From NCBI GenBank assembly GCA_015056865.1, contig SVFM01000001.1, forward strand, positions 145,266 to 209,265: a stretch of DNA of 64,000 nt. Reading direction: 5' to 3'. This document shows, piece after piece, positions 25,091-34,681 of this stretch. Each line of letters opens with the position of its first letter. Position 1 is the first letter of the stretch. The position numbers and the translations under genes were made by a program. The stretch comes from Lachnospiraceae bacterium. GTDB lineage: Bacteria > Bacillota > Clostridia > Lachnospirales > Lachnospiraceae. The notes under the pieces were generated by a model. That model searched no databases. It worked only from the letters and a program-made list of their open reading frames with translations, and was not told where the DNA came from.

Positions 25091-26269
25091 ATGAACGAGA
25101 TCGCATTAAAATACGGATGTAACCCCAACCAGAAGCCTTCCAGAATCTTTATGGAGGACGGCAGCAAGCTGCCTGTTACCGTGTTAAACGGCAGACCCGG
25201 CTATATCAATTTTTTGGATGCCTTCAACGGCTGGCAGTTGGTAAAGGAGTTAAAGGAGGCCACAGGTCTTCCGGCAGCTACTTCTTTTAAGCATGTTTCT
25301 CCTGCAGGTGCGGCAGTAGGTTTGCCACTTAGCGAGACTTTGGCAAAGATCTACTGGGTGGATGACTTAGGAGAATTAAGCCCGCTGGCTTGTGCCTATG
25401 CCAGAGCAAGAGGTGCGGATAGAATGTCTTCCTTTGGAGATTTCATTGCCCTTTCTGATGTGTGTGATGCAGATACTGCAAGACTGATCAAGAGAGAGGT
25501 TTCTGACGGTGTGATCGCTCCCGGTTATACCCCGGAGGCGCTGGAGATGCTGAAAGCGAAGAAAAAGGGCGCTTACAATGTGATCCAGATCGACGAGAAT
25601 TATGTGCCGGCCCAGATTGAGAGAAAGCAGGTGTACGGCATTACCTTTGAGCAGGGCAGAAATGAGCTGGATATCAATGGTGATCTGCTGTCCAATATCG
25701 TAACTCAGAACAAGGAGATTCCGGAGTCTGCGCTGATCGATCTGAAGATATCTTTGATCACTCTGAAGTATACCCAGTCCAACTCCGTGTGCTTTGTCAA
25801 GGATGGACAGGCCATCGGTATTGGTGCGGGACAGCAGTCCAGAGTGCATTGCACCAGATTGGCAGGCAGCAAGGCAGATAACTGGTTCCTTCGTCAGTCT
25901 CCCAAGGTGCTGGGCCTGCAGTTTGTAGACACTCTGGGCCGGGCAGACAGAGACAATGCCATTGACAATTATATTGGCGAGGATTATATGGATGTGTTAG
26001 CAGACGGTGCATGGGAAAGAATCTTTAAGGTGAAACCGGAAGTGTTTACCAGAGAAGAAAAGAGAGCCTGGCTGGATCAGATGCAGGATGTGACTTTGGG
26101 ATCAGATGCCTTCTTCCCCTTCTCCGACAATATTGAGCGTGCACATAAGAGTGGTGTGAAATATATTGCCCAGCCCGGCGGCTCTGTGCGGGATGACCTG
26201 GTCATCGAGTGCTGCGATAAGTACGGTATGGCCATGGCATTTACAGGAATTCGACTGTTCCATCACTAA
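25091..26269 (+). CDS. AICAR formyltransferase, stand-alone (PurH C-terminal domain type)
   Basis: A 392-residue protein that corresponds to the AICAR transformylase half of PurH, transferring a formyl group from 10-formyl-THF to AICAR. The catalytic pair Lys67-His68 is in TSFKHVSPAGAAVG; further family segments are ARGADRMSSFGDFIALSD, NSVCFVKDGQAIGIGAGQQSRV, and SDAFFPFSDNIERA and IAQPGGSVRDDLVIECCDKY at the C-terminus. No cyclohydrolase (MGS-like) domain precedes it, which explains the separate PurO gene upstream. ATGGAGGT lies before the ATG. Both genes depend on the ZTP riboswitch. Confidence 0.93.
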   Translation: MNEIALKYGCNPNQKPSRIFMEDGSKLPVTVLNGRPGYINFLDAFNGWQLVKELKEATGLPAATSFKHVSPAGAAVGLPLSETLAKIYWVDDLGELSPLACAYARARGADRMSSFGDFIALSDVCDADTARLIKREVSDGVIAPGYTPEALEMLKAKKKGAYNVIQIDENYVPAQIERKQVYGITFEQGRNELDINGDLLSNIVTQNKEIPESALIDLKISLITLKYTQSNSVCFVKDGQAIGIGAGQQSRVHCTRLAGSKADNWFLRQSPKVLGLQFVDTLGRADRDNAIDNYIGEDYMDVLADGAWERIFKVKPEVFTREEKRAWLDQMQDVTLGSDAFFPFSDNIERAHKSGVKYIAQPGGSVRDDLVIECCDKYGMAMAFTGIRLFHH

Positions 26270-26346
26270 GAAAAATCTTTCTATTTCCGGACTTTTGTGC
26301 TAAGATAGGTTCATAGTATAGAATTCAGAAAGGCACGGTTGGTTTT

Positions 26347-28026
26347 ATGAGTGAAAATGAAAATGTAGTAGTATCAAGAAATTTTATCGAACAGATCATA
26401 GATAAGGACCTGGCGGAGGGTGTTTATGACACGGTCCATACCCGCTTTCCTCCTGAGCCTAACGGCTATCTGCATATCGGACATGCCAAGAGTATTTTGC
26501 TGAACTACGGTCTGGCCAAGCAGTACGGCGGTAAATTTAATATGCGCTTTGACGATACCAATCCCACCAAGGAGAAGATTGAGTTCGTAGAGTCTATTAA
26601 GAAAGATATCGCTTGGTTGGGGGCCGACTGGGAGGACAGATTGTTCTTTGCATCTGATTATTTTGGAGAGATGTATGAAGGGGCTGTAAAGCTGATCAAA
26701 AAGGGCAAGGCCTATGTGTCTGATCTGACTGCGGATGAGATCAGGGAGTACCGTGGCAGCCTGACGGAGCCCGGTAAGGAGGATCCCTACAGCACTCGGA
26801 GCATAGAGGAGAATCTGCGTCTCTTTGAGGAGATGAAGGAAGGCAAGTATGAGGATGGCACGAAGGTGCTCAGGGCCAGGATCGATATGGCTTCACCCAA
26901 CATCAACATGCGTGATCCGGTTATCTATCGTGTGGCTCATATGACCCATCACAACACAGGGGATCAGTGGTGCATTTATCCTATGTATGATTTTGCACAT
27001 CCCATCGAGGATGCCATTGAGGGCATTACCCACTCCATTTGTACATTGGAGTTTGAGGATCACAGACCTCTTTACGACTGGGTGGTAAGAGAACTGGAAT
27101 ATCCCAATCCCCCCAAGCAGATCGAGTTTGCAAAGCTGTACCTGACCAATGTGGTGACAGGTAAGAGATATATCAAGAAGCTGGTGGAGGAAGGTATCGT
27201 GGATGGCTGGGATGATCCCAGACTGGTGTCCATCGCGGCTCTGCGCAGACGTGGATTTACACCGGAGTCCATCAAACTGTTTGTGGAGCTGTGCGGTATT
27301 TCCAAGAGTAATTCCTCTGTAGACTATGCCATGTTGGAATACTGTATCCGTGAGGATCTGAAGTTAAAAGCTCCTCGTATGATGGCGGTGCTGGATCCTG
27401 TGAAATTGGTTATTGACAATTATCCGGAAGAGGAAAGTGAGCTTTTGGAGCTTCCTAACAATCTGGAAAATGAAGCTCTGGGCAGCCGCAAGGTGCCTTT
27501 TGGCAAGGAGCTTTATATTGAGAGAGAGGACTTTATGGAGGAGCCTCCCAAGAAATACTTCCGTATGTTCCCAGGCAACGAGGTGCGCCTGATGAATGCA
27601 TATTTTGTAAAGTGCACCGGCTGCGTGAAGGACGAAAACGGCAAGGTGATGGAAGTGCACTGTACCTATGATCCTGCATCTAAGGGCGGTAACAGTCCGG
27701 ACGGCAGGAAGGTAAAGGGAACCATCCACTGGGTACCTGCCAAGGAAGCTGTGAAAGTCGAGACCAGGTTGTATGAGAACATCATCGATGAGGAGAAGGG
27801 TGTTTACAATGAGGACGGCAGTCTGAATTTGAATCCCAACTCTCTTACCGTACTTACGGAAAGCGTGGTAGAACCTGCACTGGCTGATGCAAAGGCTTAT
27901 GAGAACTTCCAGTTTGTACGAAACGGTTTCTTCTGTGTGGACTACAAGGATTCCAAAGAGGGAGCACCGGTGTTTAATCGTATTGTTTCCCTGAAGAGTT
28001 CCTTTGTACTGCCGAAAAAGGATTGA
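26347..28026 (+). CDS. glnS: Glutaminyl-tRNA synthetase
   Basis: A 559-residue class I synthetase. [19 protein letters not shown] (HIGH motif) is at residues 32-50, and [17 protein letters not shown] after the connective region matches GlnRS. The KMSKS-equivalent site, VMSKRKL in E. coli GlnRS, reads VVTGKRYI here, keeping only the Lys-Arg pair; I recall this variant from related Clostridia. The C-terminal anticodon-binding beta barrels are present and there is no YqeY-like extension. A likely promoter, TTGTGC (26295) with TATAGA (26317), precedes it; no T-box leader is seen. Confidence 0.94.
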   Translation: MSENENVVVSRNFIEQIIDKDLAEGVYDTVHTRFPPEPNGYLHIGHAKSILLNYGLAKQYGGKFNMRFDDTNPTKEKIEFVESIKKDIAWLGADWEDRLFFASDYFGEMYEGAVKLIKKGKAYVSDLTADEIREYRGSLTEPGKEDPYSTRSIEENLRLFEEMKEGKYEDGTKVLRARIDMASPNINMRDPVIYRVAHMTHHNTGDQWCIYPMYDFAHPIEDAIEGITHSICTLEFEDHRPLYDWVVRELEYPNPPKQIEFAKLYLTNVVTGKRYIKKLVEEGIVDGWDDPRLVSIAALRRRGFTPESIKLFVELCGISKSNSSVDYAMLEYCIREDLKLKAPRMMAVLDPVKLVIDNYPEEESELLELPNNLENEALGSRKVPFGKELYIEREDFMEEPPKKYFRMFPGNEVRLMNAYFVKCTGCVKDENGKVMEVHCTYDPASKGGNSPDGRKVKGTIHWVPAKEAVKVETRLYENIIDEEKGVYNEDGSLNLNPNSLTVLTESVVEPALADAKAYENFQFVRNGFFCVDYKDSKEGAPVFNRIVSLKSSFVLPKKD

Positions 28027-28122
28027 GTCATTTTTAATATATTGTACCGGGAGAATTTGTCTTGGTCATGCGCATTAGGATCATGTTACAGATATTCCCA
28101 GATTGGTGGAGAAATACAAATT

Positions 28123-28149
28123 CCCGCCCATTTTTCTAAAATGGGCGGG
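28123..28149. terminator. Bidirectional terminator between glnS and the MFS gene
   Basis: Twelve-pair perfect stem CCCGCCCATTTT/AAAATGGGCGGG with a 3-nt loop, flanked by T-rich and A-rich sides. The 50 nt upstream (CGGGAGAATTTGT at 28048) can also pair with ACAAATTCCCG at 28116-28126, an alternative fold of unknown meaning. Confidence 0.8.
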
Positions 28150-28199
28150 TCTATTTATTGAATTGTATAAATAATCTACACCGACAAATCAGAAATTTA

Positions 28200-29399
28200 T
28201 TATTCTCTGTTTGTTGCTTTACTAACCTTTTTCTTTAGAATCAGCAATCCAAATACAAGGACGATCGGGAAAAGTGTAGCTGCAAGCAATCCTGTTTTTA
28301 GATTGCCACCTGCCATTTCGGAAAGGCTTCCCACCATAGTAGGACTTACCGTAGCACCCAAATCACCGGCTAATGCCAAGAAAGCAAACATTGCAGTGCC
28401 TCCTCTTGGACATTTCTGTGAGGATATGCTGATAGTTCCCGGCCACATAATACCGACTGCCAAACCGCAAAGAGCGCAGCCGGCGAGTCCGAGGATTGGC
28501 AACGTGGACAGTGAAGCCAACAAATAGCAGCCGGCACACATAACCCCGCAAACAAGCATAACCTTGGTCAAATCGAGTTTTTCGCTGAACTTACCGTACA
28601 GCATACGGGATATACCCATAAACATTGCAAACAAACACGGTCCTGCCAAATCACCAACCGTTTTAGAAACACCGACAGCTGATTCGGTAAAAGCCGATGC
28701 CCATTGTGTCATGGTTGCTTCTGAAGCACCCGCGCATACCATAAGTAGTATCATCAACCAGAAGATCGGCGTTTTCAGCAGTTTGCTAATGCCCATGCTC
28801 TTGCCGTCTTCCACCAGTCGTTCTATAGGACAGTTGATAAAGTTGAATGCGTTATATAGCGGCACCAATGCCCAAATAAAAGTAAGTATTTTCCAATTCT
28901 CTACACCAAATATCGTAAAAAAGAGCGTGGAACCCCAAATGACTCCCATGGAACCCCAGCAAAAGAAGGAATGCAGCAGACTCATCATTCCGTCCTTATT
29001 TTCAAAAGGACAAGCTTCAACGATGGGACTTACCAAAACCTCAATAAGTCCGCTTCCCATGGCATAAAGCACTACCGAAATCAGAATGCCTATAAATGGT
29101 ACAGGAAGTACCTCCGGCAAGATTGCCATTAAAACAAGACCTGCAGCCGATAACACTTGAGATGCGACAACGCAGGTCCGATATCCTATTTTGTCAGCAT
29201 ATTTGGTAGCCGCAAGATCGATAAGCAATTGCGTTAAATAGAATACCAACGGAATCATCGCAATCTTTTCAAGTGTAATTCCGTAAGTGCTTATGAATGT
29301 TAGAAATAAGAGTGGCGCAAAATTAGAAGATATCGCTTGTGTAACAAAGCCAAGATAACAAGCTATCAGCGTTTTTTGGTAATTCTTTTGTTTCGTCAT
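28200..29399 (-). CDS. Major facilitator superfamily transporter
   Basis: About 399 residues with twelve hydrophobic segments. The MFS A-like motif is in DLAATKYADKIGYRTCVVAS near residue 70 (D-x-x-G-x-R type loop), and the second-half counterpart is in RMLYGKFSEKLDLTKVM near 270. Its overall pattern resembles the fucose-permease-like (FHS) sugar branch. ATG at 29399 has AAAGGA 8 nt before it; the TTG five codons upstream is less likely. The minus-strand leader has TATAAT without a good -35 box, which fits activation by the AraC protein encoded just upstream. Substrate unknown. Confidence 0.82.
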   Translation of the reverse strand: MTKQKNYQKTLIACYLGFVTQAISSNFAPLLFLTFISTYGITLEKIAMIPLVFYLTQLLIDLAATKYADKIGYRTCVVASQVLSAAGLVLMAILPEVLPVPFIGILISVVLYAMGSGLIEVLVSPIVEACPFENKDGMMSLLHSFFCWGSMGVIWGSTLFFTIFGVENWKILTFIWALVPLYNAFNFINCPIERLVEDGKSMGISKLLKTPIFWLMILLMVCAGASEATMTQWASAFTESAVGVSKTVGDLAGPCLFAMFMGISRMLYGKFSEKLDLTKVMLVCGVMCAGCYLLASLSTLPILGLAGCALCGLAVGIMWPGTISISSQKCPRGGTAMFAFLALAGDLGATVSPTMVGSLSEMAGGNLKTGLLAATLFPIVLVFGLLILKKKVSKATNRE

Positions 29400-29492
29400 G
29401 ATGAGTCCTTTCAAGCTTAAGCAATAATTTTTAACTTAATTATATCACCATAACACACTACAAAAAAGTCATAGAAACGCCAAAGTCAAGCA

Positions 29493-30383
29493 CTATTTAC
29501 CCACATCACAGCTTTGACTGGGAGCGTATCCAAATCTTTTCTTGAACTGACGACTAAAATAGTTTACCGAATGAAAACCGCAGGCATAACTGATCTGTTG
29601 AAGAGTTTGTGTTCCTTCACTCAACAATCGATGTGCCATTTGAAGTCTGTATTGAATCAGCGCCTCAATAGGAGAACACCCCATATAGGTATGAAAACAT
29701 CGCCCCGCCTCACTGCGGCTGATATCTGCAGCTTTGGCAAGATCCTCAAGTGTCACAGGCTCGGCATAATTTTCATAAATGTAGGTTAACATTTTTTGAA
29801 GGCGAATTTGATTATTGATCTGTATGCGCGTTGCTTCAGCTTTCGGCAGGTCAACAAAATTACGGGATATAAAATCAAATATACAGCTGATATTGCGCTG
29901 AACCGCCAATTCATAACATGCCTTTTTCTCAGCCAGTTGCTTGTAAGTATCTTTGATCAAACAGTTTATCTCGCTGTGATAACTGTCACTATGTCGAAAC
30001 ACAACGAAAGGCAGCGAATCACACCCGGCAATAGGCTGTATGTATTTTTGATAAATGGTACTTGTTTCCGAAGCTATTAACGCGCCGGAAAATACGATAT
30101 TGGGCATTGGATCGGGCACATCACCCGACAACTGCTTTATTCCGTGTAACATGTTTCCGTTGACAAATATACTGTCACCTGCTTCCAGTATGATGTGCTG
30201 TCCGCCAACCTGGTAATCTAAAACTCCGCATTCTGCCGTTGCAATCTCAAAATCAGGATGCCAATGCAAAGGCCCTGCCCAATCAGGAAGAGAAAAAAGC
30301 TCATCGTGAAAATAGGTGATTGGAAATTCTATAGAATTGTGTGGTATATGTTCTCTCAACTGATGATCGAGGATGATAGGCAT
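29493..30383 (-). CDS. AraC-family regulator with cupin domain, likely regulator of the MFS gene
   Basis: A 296-residue protein. The N-terminal cupin is marked by WHPDFEIATAECGVLDYQVGG and LEAGDSIFVNGNMLHGI; the C-terminal 100 residues have both HTH motifs, VTLEDLAKAADISRSEAGRCF and LQQISYACGFHSVNYFSRQF followed by KKRFGYAPSQ. It lies upstream of, and in the same direction as, the MFS transporter with a 93-nt gap, so it probably controls that transporter in response to its substrate. Confidence 0.85.
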   Translation of the reverse strand: MPIILDHQLREHIPHNSIEFPITYFHDELFSLPDWAGPLHWHPDFEIATAECGVLDYQVGGQHIILEAGDSIFVNGNMLHGIKQLSGDVPDPMPNIVFSGALIASETSTIYQKYIQPIAGCDSLPFVVFRHSDSYHSEINCLIKDTYKQLAEKKACYELAVQRNISCIFDFISRNFVDLPKAEATRIQINNQIRLQKMLTYIYENYAEPVTLEDLAKAADISRSEAGRCFHTYMGCSPIEALIQYRLQMAHRLLSEGTQTLQQISYACGFHSVNYFSRQFKKRFGYAPSQSCDVGK

Positions 30384-30543
30384 GCCTTTGAGCCTCCTTA
30401 AAATGCGATTGATGCTCCCTGCAACACTCTTCCGAAAATGTTTTTAAGGAGCAAACCCGCAGATTTACTCCTTAACTTAACAAAATTTTGAGCTACTAAA
30501 TGACATTGTGTTTTATAGCCACTTTTTTGATATATCAATATGT

Positions 30544-30825
30544 TTACGCTTCTGTATTTTCACCAAAGAATTCTTCCACTTTTTCTTCTGCGTTCTCTTC
30601 AGCCTGATCAGCCGGCTCCTCGCATTCTTCCTTGCCCAGAGGAATATAAGAGCGGCATGCATCTGCATCGTCTGCACTGTCGCTGAAATTATCATAGTCC
30701 TCATCACCGTCTAAAGCGTCTTCGCATGCTTTCTGAGATTTCTTCTGGAAATAATAATATGCACCTGCGGCAGCAGCGCCGACAACAGCTGTAAAGAGCA
30801 ATATTTTACCGAATTTTTTAGCCAT
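30544..30825 (-). CDS. Small single-pass membrane protein with acidic tail, unknown function
   Basis: A 93-residue protein: a basic start (AKKFGK), one hydrophobic helix with an Ala/Gly-rich stretch (residues 7-26, ending YYYFQKK), then a very acidic tail with about 25 Asp/Glu residues and almost no basic residues. AAAGGAG before the ATG supports translation. No homology recognised. The layout (short anchor, acidic disordered tail) resembles YtxH-type or general membrane-anchored acidic proteins. A 160-nt gap toward the AraC gene holds only AT-rich sequence. Confidence 0.65.
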   Translation of the reverse strand: MAKKFGKILLFTAVVGAAAAGAYYYFQKKSQKACEDALDGDEDYDNFSDSADDADACRSYIPLGKEECEEPADQAEENAEEKVEEFFGENTEA

Positions 30826-30935
30826 AAGTTTACTCCTTTCCCAACAATATAATATAGTATATACATATCTTAATACTATTTTGTAAAATTGTGAAGAGAA
30901 ATATGTATTAAAAATTGATAAATTTTGCCAGAAAG

Positions 30936-32075
30936 CTATAGGATTTCGGTTGTCCAGTCTTCATCCCAAGGATAGCGCATGCGGATCACTTCGCCGCCGC
31001 GTTTTGCAGACTCTTCGGCGTAGATGCCGGGAAGGGTCATGCAAAGACCTTCTTTTAAGGAGATAGGAGCAGGCTGGCCGTTTAGTACTGCCTGGAAGAA
31101 ATGGTCCAGCAGTGCGTAGTCCATACCGCCGTGACCGGTAGCTTTCTTATTGTGAGCGTAGGCCGGAGGCATAAATTCGCCGCTGATCTCTTTCAGGGAG
31201 GTGTCAAGTTCCTTCATGGAGTTGTAGCGGATGACGGGATCATGAACAGGACTTCTGTCAATTCTCTCCATATACCCCTCTGTACCGAATACACGGTAGT
31301 TATGGTGACCGATGGCAGCACGGCAGCGGGCATTCTTTAAGAAACGTACCACTACACCGGAATCGGTCTGGAACTGGGCGCACATCATATCGTCTTTCTT
31401 ATAACCGGGCGCATAATCATCTGCATGCATGCCTGTGCCAAAGCAGCTGACTGTGCGCAGTTCTTCGGTCAGGACAGTGAGCAGGGGGCCCAGTGAGTGG
31501 GTGCAGTAGCGCACAGGGATAAGCAGTCTGCGCCAGTCACCGTTTTCATTCAAATGGATGCTTTCAGAGCTCTTAGGAAGGCTCCAGTGAATGTATTCCG
31601 CCTCCATGTAGTAAGGCTTGCCAAGCAGACCCTTCTGCCAGAATTCCTTGAGCAGGACAGTGAATTTCTGCTCGTTGGGGTTAGCACCGGTGGAAAAGAT
31701 GGCGCTGGACTGCTGTTCTGCCTTCCACAAAAGCTCTGCCTCCTTCAGGTTAGCTACCACAGGAATGTCGGAGAGCACATTGATATTTTTGGCAAGGGCC
31801 TTGCTGCAAAATTCTGCGTGAATATCTGCACCGGTCTCTACAATAACAATATCCAGACCAGCCTCGTCCAACATCTTGTCATAGTCCTCATAGAAGACAG
31901 CGTTGGGGAACATTTCTGCCAGCGGTTTGTCGGAAAGCCACTGTTTCTCATACCAGTTGCGGGGGAGAATATCACACGCGGCAGCAGGTTCAATACAGTC
32001 AAAGTCAGCAGAAAGTTTAAACATGGCGCGACCTCTGTGTCCGAGGCCTACAACGCCGAGACGAAGTTTCTTCAT
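30936..32075 (-). CDS. Gfo/Idh/MocA-family oxidoreductase (second in window)
   Basis: A 379-residue Rossmann enzyme. GVVGLGHRGRAMF is at residues 8-20; the canonical EKP is replaced by SDIP (NVLSDIPVVANLKEAE); the catalytic area carries VRYCTHSLGPLLTVL, similar to the CTHGLGP-type segment in the GH109-like branch, with His. The C-terminal end has KATGHGGMDYALLDHFF, also typical of that branch. The family oxidises or transiently oxidises sugars, including N-acetylhexosaminide hydrolysis in GH109; the actual substrate is unknown. Single gene; GGAGG before the ATG. Confidence 0.83.
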   Translation of the reverse strand: MKKLRLGVVGLGHRGRAMFKLSADFDCIEPAAACDILPRNWYEKQWLSDKPLAEMFPNAVFYEDYDKMLDEAGLDIVIVETGADIHAEFCSKALAKNINVLSDIPVVANLKEAELLWKAEQQSSAIFSTGANPNEQKFTVLLKEFWQKGLLGKPYYMEAEYIHWSLPKSSESIHLNENGDWRRLLIPVRYCTHSLGPLLTVLTEELRTVSCFGTGMHADDYAPGYKKDDMMCAQFQTDSGVVVRFLKNARCRAAIGHHNYRVFGTEGYMERIDRSPVHDPVIRYNSMKELDTSLKEISGEFMPPAYAHNKKATGHGGMDYALLDHFFQAVLNGQPAPISLKEGLCMTLPGIYAEESAKRGGEVIRMRYPWDEDWTTEIL

Positions 32076-32114
32076 AAAAACAACCTCCTTGTTTTTCGGT
32101 TTGTGTTGAAGAAA

Positions 32115-32144
32115 TTATACATGCAAACGTAAAGCATTTTCAAT
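32115..32144 (-). promoter_or_regulatory. Promoter of the second Gfo/Idh gene
   Basis: Minus strand TTGAAA (32139-32144), 18-nt spacer, TATAAT (32115-32120). An inverted CAATAGAATT / AATTCTATATTG pair (around 32142-32197) spans the divergent region and could be a TetR operator (speculative). Confidence 0.55.
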
Positions 32145-32274
32145 AGAATTATTCTGCCATAAAAGGGCTGGATATAGGAAAAATTCTATATTGATTATAG
32201 CAGCATTCTGTGTTATATTTAAAATCTGACCGGCATAGTCAATCAGCCCTGGATTATATTGATAGAAAGTATGG

Positions 32275-32892
32275 ATGTTCACGATGAATGAAAAATTTTT
32301 TGATCTGAAGAAAGAAAAACAGGACAGGATGATAAATGCTGCTTTGAAAGTATTTGCCATGCAGGGATATAAGCATGCCAGCACGGACGATATTGTGAAG
32401 GAAGCTGCCATCAGCAAAGGACTTTTGTTTCATTATTTTGGGAGTAAGCTGGGCGTGTATACCTTTGTTTATGATTACAGCGTCCGCTATATGATGCTGG
32501 AATTAAAACGCATGGTCCAAAAGTCCCAGAATGATCTGTTTGAGATCCTGAAACAGCAGGAGCAGGCCAAACTTCAAGCCATGAGAGGTTACCCTTATAT
32601 GCAGCAGTTTTTAAATCGCTGTATGAGTGAGAATGTGGCTGAGGCGTTACAGGCAATTGAAGAAAAACGCAGTGCATTGACAGAAGTTTATGAGGATATT
32701 TTTGCTCAGGCAGATCTGAGTTTGTTGCCGGAAGAGATGGATGGTGCAAAGATCTGGAAGATGCTGGAGTATACCATACAGGGGCTGATGGCCCAAAAGT
32801 TTCAGGAGGATTCTTTCCAGGCAAGTATGCTGCAGGAGGAGATTTTCGGTTACATAGATATGGTAAAGCGCATGATTTACCGGACAGAGTAA
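32275..32892 (+). CDS. TetR/AcrR-family transcriptional regulator
   Basis: A 205-residue regulator. The N-terminal HTH is clear: KQDRMINAALKVFAMQGYKHAS (helix 1), TDDIVKEAAISKGLLFHYFGSK (helices 2-3, the FxHYFGSK family pattern). The rest is a helical ligand-binding domain without a recognisable specificity. Two ATGs are close (32275 and 32284); either could be used. Divergent from the second Gfo/Idh gene, which is its most likely target along with its own promoter. Confidence 0.85.
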   Translation: MFTMNEKFFDLKKEKQDRMINAALKVFAMQGYKHASTDDIVKEAAISKGLLFHYFGSKLGVYTFVYDYSVRYMMLELKRMVQKSQNDLFEILKQQEQAKLQAMRGYPYMQQFLNRCMSENVAEALQAIEEKRSALTEVYEDIFAQADLSLLPEEMDGAKIWKMLEYTIQGLMAQKFQEDSFQASMLQEEIFGYIDMVKRMIYRTE

Positions 32893-32922
32893 AAAGCGTG
32901 TATACCAAAGCCGTGCCGTCCC

Positions 32923-33765
32923 TTATATCCTATCCGGCGGCGGGCATTCTTCTCTATGCCGATAATACTCCCGGTACCTTTTGGGTGACATGCCGTAGTA
33001 TGCCTTAAACATTTTACAAAAATGGCTGGCATCATGGATTCCTATTTTTTCCATGATATCTGATATCGGCATGTTGGATTCTTCCAAAAGTTTTTTCACC
33101 TTTTCCATTTTTTTTGCGAAAATATATTTGGCTGGGGGATCCCCCACTTTTTCCTTAAAATAACGCCCAAAGGCATTGAGATGCATAGGAACGATTCCTG
33201 CCAGTTCATCGTTGGTGATGTTTTTGTCTAAATTATCGTTAATATATTCTAAAAGTTTTTCCAAACGTTCATCATTTTGGTCCCGAATATGTATCCCTTG
33301 TGGATTTGCCAATTTAATATACTCTGAAAGCAGCTCGAAGACTTTTGCTTTCACAGTCAGCCTGTCCGTCAACAGATTGCCTGTGCTTGCCTCCGTAAAT
33401 TCTTGAAACAGTTGCAGTACTTTTTGATTATTTTCAGCATTTACCTTGTATGGTAAATTCAGCAAGCCAAAGAGATTTGGATACAGGTCAAAATGTATCC
33501 AGTACTTTTCCAGAACGCAGCCTTCTGTCCGGGAGTAAGCGTGGACTGTTCCGCATGGTATATAGAACCAGTCGCCTGCCACGGCATGATACATTTTACC
33601 GGCTATTTTGATCCTGCATTGTCCTTTGGTAATATAATAAAATTTGTTTCGCACAGATCGAAGATCCGTGCGTTCCCACACAGTGTCTATGCCGGGTGCA
33701 AAAAATCCACCTACGTAGCAATGATTGTTAAGATTCGCGCAATAAATCTCTTCCAGATATTTCAT
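32923..33765 (-). CDS. AraC-family regulator, likely controlling the creatininase/GH-like pair
   Basis: About 280 residues. N-terminal cupin (YITKGQCRIKIAGKMYHAVAGD, FYIPCGTVHAY) and C-terminal AraC HTH pair (ITNDELAGIVPMHLNAFGRYF, then ISDIMEKIGIHDASHFCKMF and KAYYGMSPKRYREYY). The ORF is open 17 codons upstream of the ATG at 33765, but GGAGAG lies 8 nt before 33765. It is divergent from the creatininase-family and glycosidase-like genes (164-nt gap), the usual layout for a sugar-responsive activator. Confidence 0.85.
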   Translation of the reverse strand: MKYLEEIYCANLNNHCYVGGFFAPGIDTVWERTDLRSVRNKFYYITKGQCRIKIAGKMYHAVAGDWFYIPCGTVHAYSRTEGCVLEKYWIHFDLYPNLFGLLNLPYKVNAENNQKVLQLFQEFTEASTGNLLTDRLTVKAKVFELLSEYIKLANPQGIHIRDQNDERLEKLLEYINDNLDKNITNDELAGIVPMHLNAFGRYFKEKVGDPPAKYIFAKKMEKVKKLLEESNMPISDIMEKIGIHDASHFCKMFKAYYGMSPKRYREYYRHREECPPPDRI

Positions 33766-33929
33766 AGCGTATTCTCTCCTTTTTTTGATTGTATCATATC
33801 TTTTTTTTCTTGCCAATAATCCTGCTGTTTTTATACAACTTCCTGTTTGAAAAATCCTATTTCGTACAAATTTATGTGTGTATAATAAAATGGAAGATCA
33901 CACTATGACTTTTACAGGAGGATATCATT

Positions 33930-34664
33930 ATGAGTTTTCACATGGAATTTGGTTATCCAAGAGAGGCGGAGATTGCCAAGAAAGAAAAATGGCCCATACT
34001 TATTCCTATTGGAACCATGGAGTATCACAGTGCTCACTGCCCTTATGGCTGCGATACTTTGGTCACCATGGGAATTGCAAGGGAGATTGCGAAAAAAATT
34101 GATGCTATAGTATTTCCGCCGGTCTGGTATGGTGTTGCCAGTTATGCAGTTGGAGGGCCGGAGAAAAATACAATACAAGTGGATTGTGATACCTTCGAGG
34201 CCTATATATATAATATTCTGAAATCCTTGTTCAGAAGCGGCTTTAACCGAAATATTTATCTTCTCATTACACACCAGTCAGAGGATTATCTCCCCATGAC
34301 TTTGGCCTGCATGAAGGCGGCGAAAAAGCTGACCTTTGAGTATTTAGATGAAACCCAGGGAATTGGCTGGTGGGGCAATAATGCCAACAAGGACTTTTAC
34401 AGCAATCTTTCAGCCACGGAAAATCCATGGAACTGGGTTCGCGTGATTCGGTGTTCTGCGGTTGCTGCGGGGTATCCGGGTGACCATGCAGGCATCCATG
34501 AATGTTCCTCTTTAGAGTATCTATATCCGGGCAGCATCAAACTGGACAGACTCAGTGAAACAGATGATTGGTTTGCGGAAAGTGCCAAAGATACTTCGGT
34601 AAAATGGGGCGAGGAACGTATCACTAAAATTGTGGATACAATTGTTGGGATTATAAAAGAGTAA
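33930..34664 (+). CDS. Creatininase-family metal-dependent amidohydrolase
   Basis: A 244-residue protein of the creatinine amidohydrolase fold. The metal-binding start IPIGTMEYHSAHCPYGCDT gives Glu31, His33 and Asp42; YGVASYAVGGPEKNTIQVD is the second conserved block; the usual NGHGGN block is changed to THQSED (His115); and the last block reads DHAGIHECSSLEYLYP with Glu191. The family hydrolyses cyclic amides, or acts in cofactor pathways (MftE, FAPy deformylase). The altered NGHGGN block suggests a different substrate from creatinine. It is translationally close to the next gene (17-nt gap), so the two form an operon. Confidence 0.8.
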   Translation: MSFHMEFGYPREAEIAKKEKWPILIPIGTMEYHSAHCPYGCDTLVTMGIAREIAKKIDAIVFPPVWYGVASYAVGGPEKNTIQVDCDTFEAYIYNILKSLFRSGFNRNIYLLITHQSEDYLPMTLACMKAAKKLTFEYLDETQGIGWWGNNANKDFYSNLSATENPWNWVRVIRCSAVAAGYPGDHAGIHECSSLEYLYPGSIKLDRLSETDDWFAESAKDTSVKWGEERITKIVDTIVGIIKE

Positions 34665-34681
34665 GAAGAGGAAAAGGTTTT

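Noticed and set aside
28048..28126. Possible attenuator pairing CGGGAGAATTTGT with ACAAATTCCCG downstream of glnS
   Set aside because: No gene follows on the plus strand that it could control; the pairing has a bulge and may be chance.
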